Source: Trichomonas vaginalis G3
Taxonomy: Eukaryota; Parabasalia; Trichomonadida; Trichomonadidae
Direction of reading: 5' to 3'
Assembly: GCF_026262505.1 (NCBI RefSeq)
Contig: NC_067205.1
Span: 20,209,645-20,273,644 of the forward strand
Length of the DNA: 64,000 nt
Within the stretch, counting starts at the first letter, position 1. Each line of letters starts with the position of its first letter. A program made the position numbers and the translations under genes. The notes under the pieces are model-generated. The model saw nothing but the letters and a program-made list of their open reading frames with translations, was not told where the DNA came from and did not search any database. Of this stretch, positions 18,014 through 26,726 are shown piece by piece.

Positions 18014-20167
18014 TTATTTCATGCAATGTTTTATTTCTGTGCCGTCTTCAAGTATACCCCAGTACTTACGTTTGGAGAGGACATGAACTTCGGAAAATAC
18101 CTTGTCTAGCTTAAAAAGGCCCATCTTTTCACCGACCATTCCCATTTCAATGAGTTTGTTATACCCTTCTTCGTTCGTCATGAGTGCATCGATGTTCTCG
18201 TAGTATACCACAACTTTGGATTTGATTTCCGAGAAGAACTTGTTGTAGTTGTCAAGGACTGCCTTTGCGAACTGAGGGTAAGACCAATGTTCGACAATAG
18301 GTTTTAATGTGGTTACTAAGCCACTTTGACCTTCGGTGAACTCGTACTTCAAAACAAAAGGAGAAAACCTTTCAACAAAGTTGTCGACCTTCTCATAATG
18401 TTTACTCTTCATCTTTTGAGGTTTTTTAATGGAATATCCCCATGTCGAATTCATAAGCAGTTTGAGTGTCATTGCAAGTTTTGGGTTTGAAGCTTTCCTA
18501 ATATCATATAGTTGTTGTATGACCTTTCCAACTGTATAGTTCCTTCCCGGGAACTCACCATCTTCGTTTGGAATTCCAGTCGGAATATATTGGACAAACC
18601 TCATGTACGCAGCGTTAAGGTCGACATAGTATATTTTTTCGTATGAGTCAAACTTGTCGCATCCAATTGGTCCAGTTTTTGGAAATTCAAGCGAGTCTCT
18701 TATCTTCTGAGAAACTTCTCCTGTTATCTCATAAACATCGTCAAAGCAACCTGTTTCATATAAAACCTTCTGACCCAACTCAGATGCTCTCCAATACAAT
18801 TTGACGTCGATTGGATGTCTCAATGGAAGTTTGTTTATAGCATCTTGAAGTTCTTGCAACCTCATTGGAAGTTCTTCTGGTTCAGGTTGGTATCCGAACA
18901 ATCCAACTCCTTTTGGAACTGTGTACTTCTTTTGTGCTAGAACTTTGTCTGGAACAACTTTTGGTCTTACCAACAGTGAAAAGTTTGTTTCGTCTTTTGG
19001 TACAAAAGTTTCTGTCAGCTTGTCATCTGGAATTGGTTCCAACAAACCTTTCTCGAAAAGAATGTTAACAGCTCTGACAATGTTGCACTTACCATTTCCG
19101 AACAATGGGTGTGTAAGACTTTCGTTCAACATGAAGTGGTTATGGACAATTGCAATCTTCAACCATGGTAAGTCTTTGTCAACAACATAGTCGTCATGTG
19201 AAGAACCTTTAGCTGTAGGTATGTTGACTCGGATATTGACATTTGCCAACGGTGCAATTTTTGTCAATTGACTTCTGAGCATGTACCTTGTCTTCACACA
19301 TGACTCAAGATACTTCATCTTCTCATCTGAAACAAGACTAGAGTTTCTGAGACATGTAAGAATGCAAGGTTCGTTGACAATTTTTTCAATTGAATTGTAA
19401 ATTCCATACCTTGTCAAGTCAATGTCAGACTTGTTTATGAACGGGAAGTATCCAGCATGTTGTCTGACTGCTTGAGGGTTAGGTTGGTACCATTCAAACT
19501 TCACGCTTGCAATTCCTTCAATCGCATTCAAAATATCTGAGTCGGAGTCAACCATTTGTTCTCTCTTTGTAGTCTTGAAAGCGTCAAGAAGTTGTGCGGC
19601 TGTTGTGACATTGCCATGTGCATAGTATATATGACCATCTAAATCTGTTACGGTTAGTCTGAGATTGTATCCTTTCTTATTTCCGTCTTGAATTGCAGCA
19701 AGTACACCCATGAAGCCTTCTTTGTTCTTTCCTTCGTCAAAGTTTACTGTAAAGGTTCGACCAGATGTAATTTTACTACGAACTTCACGATACTTTTCAT
19801 ATGCATATCTTGTTCTTTCCATGGGAGCATGTGCGTCTTCACCTCTTCCCTTTTTTCTTCTCAAAGGATGGAATTGTTCGTCATGTTTCCAGTAGAATCT
19901 GGCAAAGCCGTCGTGTCCTTCAACTTGAGGTTCACTAACATCGAAAGGCATGTCCATAAGACGCTCTTCTTCTAACCTCTCCAGTCTGTTTGGATAATTG
20001 GCGCGTGCTGTTTCTAAGTCCATTTCATAGCGAAGACCAGACAATTTGTCATAGACTTTTATGGGTCTTCCCTTCCTATATTTAAAATTCTTCGAAACTC
20101 TCCAACCATATCTTTGCAACTCTGCTTTTATTCTAGCAGACCTTCTGTCCATTCTATGTGGGGGCAT
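18014..20167 (-). CDS. Polinton: DNA polymerase B, protein-primed type
   Basis: 717 codons from an ATG at 20167, directly preceded by an AT motif. The palm motifs of family B are readable: motif A as IYYVDLNAAYMRF (about residue 510), motif B as KLLMNSTWGYSIKKP (about 570), and the motif C region as VVYYENIDALMT (about 655). The N-terminus is very basic (MPPHRMDRRSARIKAEL). In Polintons this enzyme copies the element from a protein primer at the terminal inverted repeats. It shares the minus strand with the small virion-like genes on both sides. Confidence 0.88.
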   Translation of the reverse strand: MPPHRMDRRSARIKAELQRYGWRVSKNFKYRKGRPIKVYDKLSGLRYEMDLETARANYPNRLERLEEERLMDMPFDVSEPQVEGHDGFARFYWKHDEQFHPLRRKKGRGEDAHAPMERTRYAYEKYREVRSKITSGRTFTVNFDEGKNKEGFMGVLAAIQDGNKKGYNLRLTVTDLDGHIYYAHGNVTTAAQLLDAFKTTKREQMVDSDSDILNAIEGIASVKFEWYQPNPQAVRQHAGYFPFINKSDIDLTRYGIYNSIEKIVNEPCILTCLRNSSLVSDEKMKYLESCVKTRYMLRSQLTKIAPLANVNIRVNIPTAKGSSHDDYVVDKDLPWLKIAIVHNHFMLNESLTHPLFGNGKCNIVRAVNILFEKGLLEPIPDDKLTETFVPKDETNFSLLVRPKVVPDKVLAQKKYTVPKGVGLFGYQPEPEELPMRLQELQDAINKLPLRHPIDVKLYWRASELGQKVLYETGCFDDVYEITGEVSQKIRDSLEFPKTGPIGCDKFDSYEKIYYVDLNAAYMRFVQYIPTGIPNEDGEFPGRNYTVGKVIQQLYDIRKASNPKLAMTLKLLMNSTWGYSIKKPQKMKSKHYEKVDNFVERFSPFVLKYEFTEGQSGLVTTLKPIVEHWSYPQFAKAVLDNYNKFFSEIKSKVVVYYENIDALMTNEEGYNKLIEMGMVGEKMGLFKLDKVFSEVHVLSKRKYWGILEDGTEIKHCMK

Positions 20168-20173
20168 TTTTAT

Positions 20174-20197
20174 AAAAATAAAAAAAATATTTTTTTC
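20174..20197. promoter_or_regulatory. AT motif ahead of polymerase gene
   Basis: TATAAAAATAAAAAAAATAT followed by a T run lies between the polymerase ATG (20167, minus strand) and the stop of the next upstream gene (20199). It has the same design as the motifs before the helicase and before 16217. Confidence 0.4.
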
Positions 20198-20198
20198 T

Positions 20199-20783
20199 TT
20201 ACTTTACATAACCACCTGCTGCCATAAGTCTTTGACGCCAGCCCATACCAGCTAATGAAGGTTGACTTGGTTTAGTTTGGAAACTAAACTTTGGTTTTGG
20301 TTTATCTTCAGTTTTTGGTTTTTCTTCTTCTATCGGTTTTTCGTCACTTTTCGGTTCCTCTGACTTTACTTCACTTGCAGGAACAGTTGTGTCGTCAACA
20401 TCTTCATAAATATCATATGCCATTTGTTTTTGTTTTCCTTTCAACTTTTTGTGTTTGTTGTAAAGTTTAGAATATTTCGACTCTAAGTCAATGAGATGTT
20501 CTATAATGAACTGTTGGTCAGTGAAGTAAACTTTTCCATCTGTTGTCTCGAAAGCTCCTTCAGACTTCAATATTTTATTTGTGAGAGTCTGTTTCTTTTT
20601 TGAGATACTAGCCGTTCCATTTCTATGAAAAGTGACTTTGTAGTTAGAGTTTGTATTTCCAGACCTCACACTTTCTATTATTGAATTTTTCTCTTCATCT
20701 GTAAGTTCTTTGACAGGTTTTGACAATGGTTCTGAACTTTTTGTTTGTGGTGTCAAATCTACCGTTTCAACTTCTTCGGTCAT
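20199..20783 (-). CDS. Polinton: unknown protein of 194 codons with acidic/Lys-Pro tail
   Basis: ATG at 20783, preceded on the minus strand by TTTTTTACTGAGATGAA, a 17-bp block repeated ahead of the small gene starting at 20961. The N-terminal 40 residues are acidic, the middle (about 45-120) is globular with a helical Lys-rich end (YSKLYNKHKKLKGKQKQMAY), and residues 125-170 are a Lys/Glu/Pro linker. The C-terminus is SLAGMGWRQRLMAAGGYVK, an amphipathic Gly-rich end that could contact membrane or capsid. No family recognised. Confidence 0.55.
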   Translation of the reverse strand: MTEEVETVDLTPQTKSSEPLSKPVKELTDEEKNSIIESVRSGNTNSNYKVTFHRNGTASISKKKQTLTNKILKSEGAFETTDGKVYFTDQQFIIEHLIDLESKYSKLYNKHKKLKGKQKQMAYDIYEDVDDTTVPASEVKSEEPKSDEKPIEEEKPKTEDKPKPKFSFQTKPSQPSLAGMGWRQRLMAAGGYVK

Positions 20784-20800
20784 TTCATCTCAGTAAAAAA
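20784..20800 (-). promoter_or_regulatory. Start-proximal motif TTTTTTACTGAGATGAA (copy 1)
   Basis: Identical 17-bp block immediately upstream of the start codons of two minus-strand genes (this copy and 20957-20973). Identity over a block covering the start context suggests a shared promoter or initiator element, or a local duplication. Confidence 0.45.
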
Positions 20801-20802
20801 TT

Positions 20803-20961
20803 TTAGTTTGGTTTGTTTTCAACTGGTTGTTGTTGTTTTTTAAGTCGGTCTAAAACTTCTGAGGTATAGGAAGAACTTGACAAACACGTGGTGGTGTAAC
20901 TGCTGGAAGCCGACAAATCCATCTTGAACCCATTTGTCTCAATGCTGTATTGTTCATTCAT
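20803..20961 (-). CDS. Polinton: very small Ser/Thr-rich protein, 52 codons
   Basis: I choose the ATG at 20961 (MNEQYSIETNGFKMDL) because the same 17-bp start-proximal block as for the 20783 gene precedes it. The product is Ser/Thr-rich in the middle (LSASSSYTTTCLSSSSYTSE) with a polar Gln/Lys end. No motif recognised. Real but unknown; it may be a small virion or regulatory protein. Confidence 0.4.
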   Translation of the reverse strand: MNEQYSIETNGFKMDLSASSSYTTTCLSSSSYTSEVLDRLKKQQQPVENKPN

Positions 20962-21016
20962 CTCAGTAAAAAACTTTACATTCCCCACGTTTGAGGCGGT
21001 TGAGGTTGGTTGTTGT

Positions 21017-21325
21017 TTACCCACTGTTGTGCATGTTATATCCTCTGTTAAAGAATCTTTCACCTTGGTCCATATAGTGTCCTGCTTGGTTATAGTAGTC
21101 ATTTGCTTTGTTATAGTAGTTTCCTGCTTGTCTTCCTACATTGTCCATCCATCCTTGAACTTTTCCTCTTGTTTCAGGATTTGGAATAAGATTTGCTGCA
21201 TCTCGTGCTACATCCCAACCTTTCTGTACAGTTTGTATAATAGGTTGTGCTTTCTCTTTAAGTATACCTAATGTACTCAAAATCTTCCTTCCAACTCCAA
21301 ATACACCTCTGGCTATTGTTCCCAC
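21017..21325 (-). pseudogene. Polinton: small amphipathic, membrane-active-looking protein, remnant
   Basis: The readable part has repeated Gly/Val/Arg amphipathic helices (ARGVFGVGRKILSTLGILKE), then PIIQTVQKGWDVARDAANLI, and an Asn/Tyr-rich end (YYNKANDYYNQAGHYMDQGE). This composition resembles membrane-lytic internal capsid proteins of adenovirus type (an analogy, not homology shown). A second Gly-rich amphipathic gene lies at 24952-25194. It is treated as a remnant because its beginning is not clear. Confidence 0.45.
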
Positions 21326-21392
21326 TGCGGGTAAAAATCTAGATGCGACTCCTGCTAATGCGCCAAATAAACCATTTCTTATGGGTTAAAAA

Positions 21393-22351
21393 ATGACGAA
21401 TCCAAACAAGGACCCCTATGTTTCTAAAGCGACAAAGAAAGCACTCATGGTAAAAATCTTTAGTTCAACACCAAATGCTTGGTTTATGGATATCTTGGAA
21501 AACATTCCGAGAGTTAGAACAGATGGACCACCATACTGGCTAATATTTGTCGGTCAAAACACAAGATACTGTGAAGCCATACCATTATGGTCCAAAATAT
21601 TTTAGATGTGAAAACTGCTTTGACAATATTCGTTGACAAATACCATCCAACAAAACTGACATCTGACTGTGAAAGTTCTTTCAAATCAGATGATGTAAAA
21701 AACTATCTGCGTTCAAAAAATGTAAACCAATATTTCATTGTCGACCAAAACCATTCTGCTCTTGGTGTCATTGACGGTTGTATAAAAATGTTAAGAGACT
21801 TAAACCAACCACAAGGTGGTGAGGTAGATGAAATGTCATATGACGACAAGTACAGACATTTCTCCATGGCAAAGATGAGACAAGTTTTAAATATTTACAA
21901 TAGCCGTAAACAAAAAGGTTTGGGAAACCACTCCCCCGAAGAAATGAAAAACAACCCTGACTTAGAGAAAGACTATATATTTAACAATTTAGTCAAAAGA
22001 GACAAACAAGAAAGAATGCCGGGCTTCAAACTTCAGAAAGGAGACAAAGTAAAAATAGAAATACCTAAACGCGACCCATATGAAAATACTATTGACTATG
22101 ACAACAATGGGAACCCGACAGGTACTCACATTCGTGTTCGTAAAAATAGAAGAAAGTATACAAGAGAATATTATGAAGTTTTAGGCAAACATGGCAAAAT
22201 GTACAGACTGCAAGCAGAAGATAAAACGACTATTGTCAGACCTCGTTTCAAACTTGTTAAGGTTCAAGGTGGTATACTTTCAAAGACAGTTCCTAACAAA
22301 TATAAGACAACTCCAGACGAATATGCTAAAGAAGTTGAAAATGACGACTAA
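21393..22351 (+). pseudogene. Polinton: retroviral-type (rve) integrase, broken
   Basis: The region encodes an RNase-H-fold integrase core. An early acidic segment (WFMDILENIPR) precedes FVDKYHPTKLTSDCESSF, where the second acid lies, and SALGVIDGCIKMLRDLN lies near the third. After the core a basic C-terminal domain (MPGFKLQKGDKVKIEIPKRD and RRKYTREYYEVLGKHGKMYR) has the SH3/chromo-like look of Polinton integrases. The enzyme would insert the element by joining its AG-terminal ends. The gene is broken (about one break). It is divergent from the small minus-strand genes to its left. Confidence 0.8.
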
Positions 22352-24080
22352 GCAATTCTATACCATGCACAAACTGTCATGTAAGGTGGCATGTATTTTT
22401 TACCTCGTCCCGTTGTTTGCGTATACCCTGAAACGCGATGTGTATGGTTTCCTCCTCCCTCAGTGTTACTCCAGAAACAATCTATAGCAAACTTAACGTT
22501 GTCTTTAACATCATATCCTTTACCTTTTGTCATTGCTGACCAATCCCAATATCTATGCTTATGCCAACCTGCTTGAGATGTACTTAAATCTACGTAGTGA
22601 CTATGCGCAGGTAAGTTTTCACCTGAAATCGTTTTACTTCCACCTGTTTCCTTTGAAGAGTTTGCACAATACAAAACCTTTCGAGTATTTGTTCCCATGC
22701 ACCAACACCAAACATTGCTTGAGACCTCTTCATCCATAGATGTATAAATAGAACTACTGGGTTCATTAAATCAACACATATGAGATATTATAGGATTGTC
22801 TCTTTTGAACTTAAAATATAGTGCAACTATTTCAGGTTTCTTCTGGTTTGTGTCAGAATATTTTTTATAATATAATCTTATGTTTTCAGGGTAGGTAAAG
22901 TCTTGACTATAATATTTATTTCTGTCATCTTCATAATAGTTAACTATTCTCGTTTTTCTATTGCATTATATCTTTTATATCTATAATATTCTAAATATAA
23001 TGTTTGCTTTTTTGGGTCTACATGCGGTGTTTTGTCGTCATCTCCATACTTATAATAATATGGTGCTGGAGATGGTCAGGCAATGTCATATCTGCCATTT
23101 CATAAACTCTTAATATTTCTTTTGTTTCGTCTCATATAAGTTTAAGTAGCAGTTGTTGTCTAATGGAACTTTAACTTGTGTACCATCGTTCTTTATATAG
23201 CTTACATACTTTCATTGTTATTTTTCGGAATGAGTTTATACGTATACCATTTCTTAAGGAATGTACAAACTCCCATCTAAAATATTTGTTTTCTTCATTG
23301 ACAGAAAAGTCACCAACCATAGTTTCAATATTTTTTTGTTGTTCCAACTAACTTTGGTATATTTCATTGACATATGTTTTTATCTGCTTTCTTTTCAAGG
23401 CTAACGTTTAAGTCTGTTATTTCAGAAGATGTATGTGTATGTCCAACGTCACTTTTCCTGTTTAAGGTTTCTTGTAAGTTTGCAATATTTGCAATGGTAT
23501 GTGTATGTCCAACGTCACTTTTCCTGTTTAAGGTTTCTTGTAAGTTTGTTATTTCAGATATAGTATGTGTATGTCCAACGTCACTTTTCTTGTTTAAGGT
23601 TTCTTGTAAGTTTGTAATATTTGCAATGGTATGTGTATGAGTCTTTTTAGAATATTCGTTTTCAGCTCTTGTCACTTCACTTGACATTTTATTGTCAACA
23701 TATGTTTTGTCTGCTAGTTCAGGATGAGTATGTTCTTTTGTTGCATAAGCTTTGTTAGCTCTTTCTTCTTCTTTTGCTATTGCATCGTCTACATACTCTT
23801 TGTCAGCTTTGTTGTCAACATCTGCTTTCAAAAGAAGTTCTTTTATAGGTTTCTCGTTTAAGGTTCCTTTTGTTGGATTTATACAAACAGTATGGTTCTT
23901 GTTGTCTTGAAACAGAAACTCATCTGTCATTGGGTTTAATGTCAGTTTTAAGCTTCCTTCTTTCAATGACTCAGATATCTTAGAATAGTTTGAAAAGTTT
24001 GTTGTGTTCTTATTTAGAGCTTGTATAATGAGTTGTCGGTTGTGTTTTATTTCTCTCATAGACGCTGTTTCATTTGACAT
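22348..24080 (-). pseudogene. Polinton: phage tail-fibre-like gene, broken remnant
   Basis: The N-terminal part has a helical anchor and then about three and a half copies of a 22-residue repeat with GHTHT and ITNLQETLN, coded by a 66-bp DNA repeat at about 23430-23640. The C-terminal part at the far end has clustered His pairs (LPAHSHYVDLS, GGGNHTHRVSGYTQTTGRG) and ends KYMPPYMTVCAWYRIA. This His-pair tip and the MPPY..V.AWYRI ending are typical of phage tail-fibre/collar receptor-binding tips, where His pairs bind metal in a trimer. The middle is decayed, with several breaks. A receptor-binding spike for the virion is the likely role. Confidence 0.65.
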
Positions 24081-24098
24081 TTTTATTCTAGATAAAAT

Positions 24099-24948
24099 AT
24101 GCTTTCAATAGAAAAGGAAACTTCTAGAGTTGCTACAACTAAACCATTAGATGAACTTTTTACTAATGTCGGTCAAAAGTTTGAGACAGAGACCGTAAAG
24201 CATGAAGGCTATCGTTTTGACTACCCGTTAAGATGGCTAAGAGACCCATCCGTCACAAAAGCTATTGGCTTTCGTAGAATGAAGTTCATTTCAGAAGCCA
24301 TACATGGTTTCCCATTTACGGTCGGTTTTGAAGTTCGATACTATAACAAAGAAAAACGTATGTATGAGAAATTTGAACAGGGAAAACTTTTACAAGTGAA
24401 TTTGCTTGTAAACTTAGAAAACAACTCTTCAAGCTTTTCAAGAAAAAATAAACGATATCTATCTCGAATATGCAAACCAGTTTAACATTGACGAAGGAGA
24501 GTACCATCTCGATATTATATATGACAGGAAAAATGCAACTGTTAAAATCAATAAAATAGAAGACCTTGGAGAAAACGTTTATATTTCTACAAAATATAAC
24601 AACTTGGCATGGCATAGATTTTTGAGGATGTTAAATCAGCCTGCATGGTATCCAGTACACCCGGACTATTATGAAGTCTCAAACCCTAATGGAACATATG
24701 AAAATGTTTTCGACTCAGATGCTATTATAGTTCATGCTTCATTTTCTGGTGCACAAAACTCTTTTTTATGCTTGGCAAATGACTTTTACGAAAAACCTAC
24801 AAAGCTATATGAACCACCGAGTGGAAGTATTTCAGACTTTCAAGTATGGTTTACAACAGATGGAAGAAAGAGAATAGTTCCATTATACCATGCATTTTAC
24901 TTAGAACTTAGTTTCATATACAACTACTATCGAACGGTAAAAATATAA
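24099..24948 (+). pseudogene. Polinton: unknown gene, paralog copy B, broken
   Basis: Related to 17116-17977 but on the opposite strand. It shares TKPLDELFTNVG, YRFDYPLRWL, KAIGFRRMKF, HASFSGAQNSFLCLANDFYE, LYEPPSGSISDFQVWFTTDG and LELSFIYNYYR. It is broken (about one break). It starts 19 bases from the divergent fibre-like gene and is preceded by ATTCTAGATAAA. Two copies in one element imply an internal duplication followed by divergence. Confidence 0.6.
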
Positions 24949-24951
24949 TTT

Positions 24952-25194
24952 TTAATATGGTTGAGGTGTTGGATTTGGTTGCCAACTAGACTGTGGTGCA
25001 GGTTCAGGCTGTTGTATAACAGGAGCTTGTTCTTCTGGTTCAGGGTCTTTAGGTATAATACCAACGAACTGACCTACTCTTTTACCAATATTTTTGACAC
25101 CGTTCCATACTCCTCTTCCGACAGATTTTATTCCATTCCATATACCTCTTCCAACATTTCGAAAGAAGTTTCCAATACTACTGAAGAAACCCAT
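24952..25194 (-). CDS. Polinton: short Gly/Trp amphipathic protein, 80 codons
   Basis: ATG at 25194. Residues 1-48 consist of a repeated GxWNGxKxxGR pattern (GRGIWNGIKSVGRGVWNGVK), which makes amphipathic basic helices, followed by GIIPKDPEPEEQ and a Pro/Gln tail. Such a peptide is likely to bind membranes; in virions it could serve membrane penetration or packaging. No homology claim is made. It converges with paralog copy B, with three bases between the two stops. Confidence 0.55.
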   Translation of the reverse strand: MGFFSSIGNFFRNVGRGIWNGIKSVGRGVWNGVKNIGKRVGQFVGIIPKDPEPEEQAPVIQQPEPAPQSSWQPNPTPQPY

Positions 25195-25212
25195 TTTACT
25201 ATATGTAAAAAT

Positions 25213-25575
25213 CTAATGTCCGCCTAGTCTCTTACGTTTCCTTCTGAGTTCCATTGCATTCTTTAACTGGAGCTCATACATTCTATTTCTCCTCTGGTAG
25301 AAAACATACTCTGGGTCAACTCCTGTGTTCGCGTCATCTGCATAGAGTTGTTTATATCCCACTTCAGGGTTTGTATAAAACTCTTTCCATCTCATATTTG
25401 CATACCATGGTGGTAAGCCTAACGCAGCGTCATTTGACATGGCAGTTTGCATTTGTACATCTGTTGGCACTTGACCATAGTTTGCCATTGCAGTTTGTAC
25501 TCGAACTTCATTTGGAATATTCTCTGGGTTTGGTTGTCCGGGTTGCTGTGCATTCGCTAAGTTCTGTGCGTCCAT
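25213..25575 (-). CDS. Polinton: unknown protein of 120 codons
   Basis: ATG at 25575, with a TTTTTATCTAATATTAA context upstream on the minus strand. The N-terminal half has two copies of a VQTAMANYGQVPTDVQMQTA-type motif (VQTAM and MQTAM with spacer). The middle is aromatic (LPPWYANMRWKEFYTNPEVG) and the C-terminus strongly basic (LRRKRKRLGGH). It could be an adaptor or DNA-contacting virion protein. No family recognised. Confidence 0.5.
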   Translation of the reverse strand: MDAQNLANAQQPGQPNPENIPNEVRVQTAMANYGQVPTDVQMQTAMSNDAALGLPPWYANMRWKEFYTNPEVGYKQLYADDANTGVDPEYVFYQRRNRMYELQLKNAMELRRKRKRLGGH

Positions 25576-25598
25576 TTAATATTAGATAAAAATATCTC

Positions 25599-25730
25599 TT
25601 ACGAGTACATATGCTGAACATTTGCAGACATTGGTTCATCTTCATATTCTCTGTACCTTTCTGCCACGTCAAATAAGTAAATGACACAATGGAAAAAACC
25701 TAAAACAAGTAGTCCTATTTCAAACCACAT
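25599..25730 (-). CDS. Polinton: single-span membrane microprotein, 43 codons
   Basis: ATG at 25730. Residues about 2-21 (WFEIGLLVLGFFHCVIYLF) form one clear hydrophobic segment, followed by an acidic, Tyr-rich tail (ERYREYEDEP). It sits in the same-strand run of small genes between the 120-codon gene and the methyltransferase. Small single-span proteins of unknown role are frequent in Polintons and virophages. The hydrophobic span supports a membrane location. Confidence 0.45.
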   Translation of the reverse strand: MWFEIGLLVLGFFHCVIYLFDVAERYREYEDEPMSANVQHMYS

Positions 25731-25820
25731 TTAGTTACCAATAAAATTTCTTTGTTGTGACACTTTTTCCGGTTTATAGGACCTCTCTCATATTCTATCC
25801 TGTCATATCTAAACTCATAG

Positions 25821-26534
25821 TCATGTATGTCCTCTAACCATCTCATAACGGTTTCCAACCACACTTTTATCGGATGTAAAGTAAAAGCATGGATGGTTAT
25901 GTAAAACGTCTAAAGTTTCTAAAGAGTCTCTCAAAGTCCAGTCTACTTGGTATTGAAAATCGTATGTGTTATAGAACGGCGGGTCTACTATAAAGAAAAC
26001 ATTTTCCTTGTTTTTATATTTTTCATACAACTCTGTCCAATGACATCTCACAAACTCTATACCCTCAGTATATTTTTCTATGTTCTCTTTGAAAACCTTT
26101 GTATAGTTAAGATATAAAACGTTTGACATAAGTGTTTCAATGTCATGAACTCTTATAGAACCACTATATAATAGTCTAGAAGATATACTATCCCAGTCTA
26201 TATACTCTGCTTTTTCCAAAACCTCTCTGACAATATTTTTCTTATCTAATGGTATACGTTCCATCTTACCTATAGGTATCTTTTCTTTCAACTCACTCAA
26301 TATTTTGTTTGTGTCTGGTATATGTTTGAGACGGTTCATATAGTTGTCGAAGTCATTGCATATAATCTTTGAGTCAGGAAATACAGTATGGCACAAATGG
26401 GATATATAGAAACTTCCACCGAACAAATCTACAAATGTTAGACCATTCGGTAGTTTCTTAAGTTCTCTCAATAGAATATCTTTACATCTACTCTTATTTC
26501 CAAAGAAGGGTAACGGTGGTTTTGTAAAATTCAT
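25821..26534 (-). CDS. Polinton: D12-class (Dam-like) N6-adenine DNA methyltransferase
   Basis: 237 codons from an ATG at 26534. The AdoMet-binding N-terminus reads PLPFFGNKSR (residues about 7-16). Motif I is FVDLFGGSFYIS (about 34-45), CNDFDNYMNRL follows as the second binding strand, and the catalytic DPPF with following YNTYDF lies at about residue 183. The order of motifs matches Dam/D12 enzymes. It would methylate adenine in short DNA sites, protecting or marking element DNA, or altering host chromatin. It is the last gene before the right terminal repeat. Family assignment is firm; target sequence and activity are unknown. Confidence 0.85.
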   Translation of the reverse strand: MNFTKPPLPFFGNKSRCKDILLRELKKLPNGLTFVDLFGGSFYISHLCHTVFPDSKIICNDFDNYMNRLKHIPDTNKILSELKEKIPIGKMERIPLDKKNIVREVLEKAEYIDWDSISSRLLYSGSIRVHDIETLMSNVLYLNYTKVFKENIEKYTEGIEFVRCHWTELYEKYKNKENVFFIVDPPFYNTYDFQYQVDWTLRDSLETLDVLHNHPCFYFTSDKSVVGNRYEMVRGHT

Positions 26535-26691
26535 TTTATATATATAATAAAAATGTTTTTTCCTGAAAAGTGACAGAAAAAGTGACGAAACATGAAAAAC
26601 ATATATAATTTGTGAAAAGCGACATAAAAAGTGTCACCGGCTGGTCGGCTGGGGTTCGGTCCTCCTCTACGTTCTTGTGTCCATTTCTTAG

Positions 26692-26726
26692 GGGCTAGAA
26701 GGGGCGCAGCCCCTGGAAGCCCCACT
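26692..26726 (-). repeat. Polinton right terminal inverted repeat (35 bp)
   Basis: Reverse complement of 3114-3148 without a mismatch. Outside it the sequence continues CACCTGACC, which does not match the left flank. Confidence 0.95.

Larger units (their letters stand above)
3114..26726. mobile_element. Polinton (Maverick) element, partly decayed
   Basis: A 23.6-kb element bounded by perfect 35-bp terminal inverted repeats beginning AGTGGGGCTTCC. Inside are the family's hallmark parts: DNA polymerase B, retroviral-type integrase, A32/FtsK-like packaging ATPase, SF3 helicase, and jelly-roll-type capsid candidates, plus fibre-like, methyltransferase and small virion-like genes. Genes are compact and lie in blocks on both strands. 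No Ulp1-like maturation protease was recognised. There are roughly ten breaks in all, concentrated in a few genes. Identical ends and many open genes argue for a fairly young insertion. The flanking 6-bp words do not match, so no target-site duplication is visible, which suggests later rearrangement at one edge. Confidence 0.92.

Noticed and set aside
18865-20255. Several plus-strand frames across the polymerase gene
   Set aside because: They are antisense to the polymerase frame and carry no motif.
22348-24080. Prophage or bacterial contamination, because of the fibre-like gene
   Set aside because: The gene lies well inside the Polinton ends, among Polinton genes and with the same base composition.
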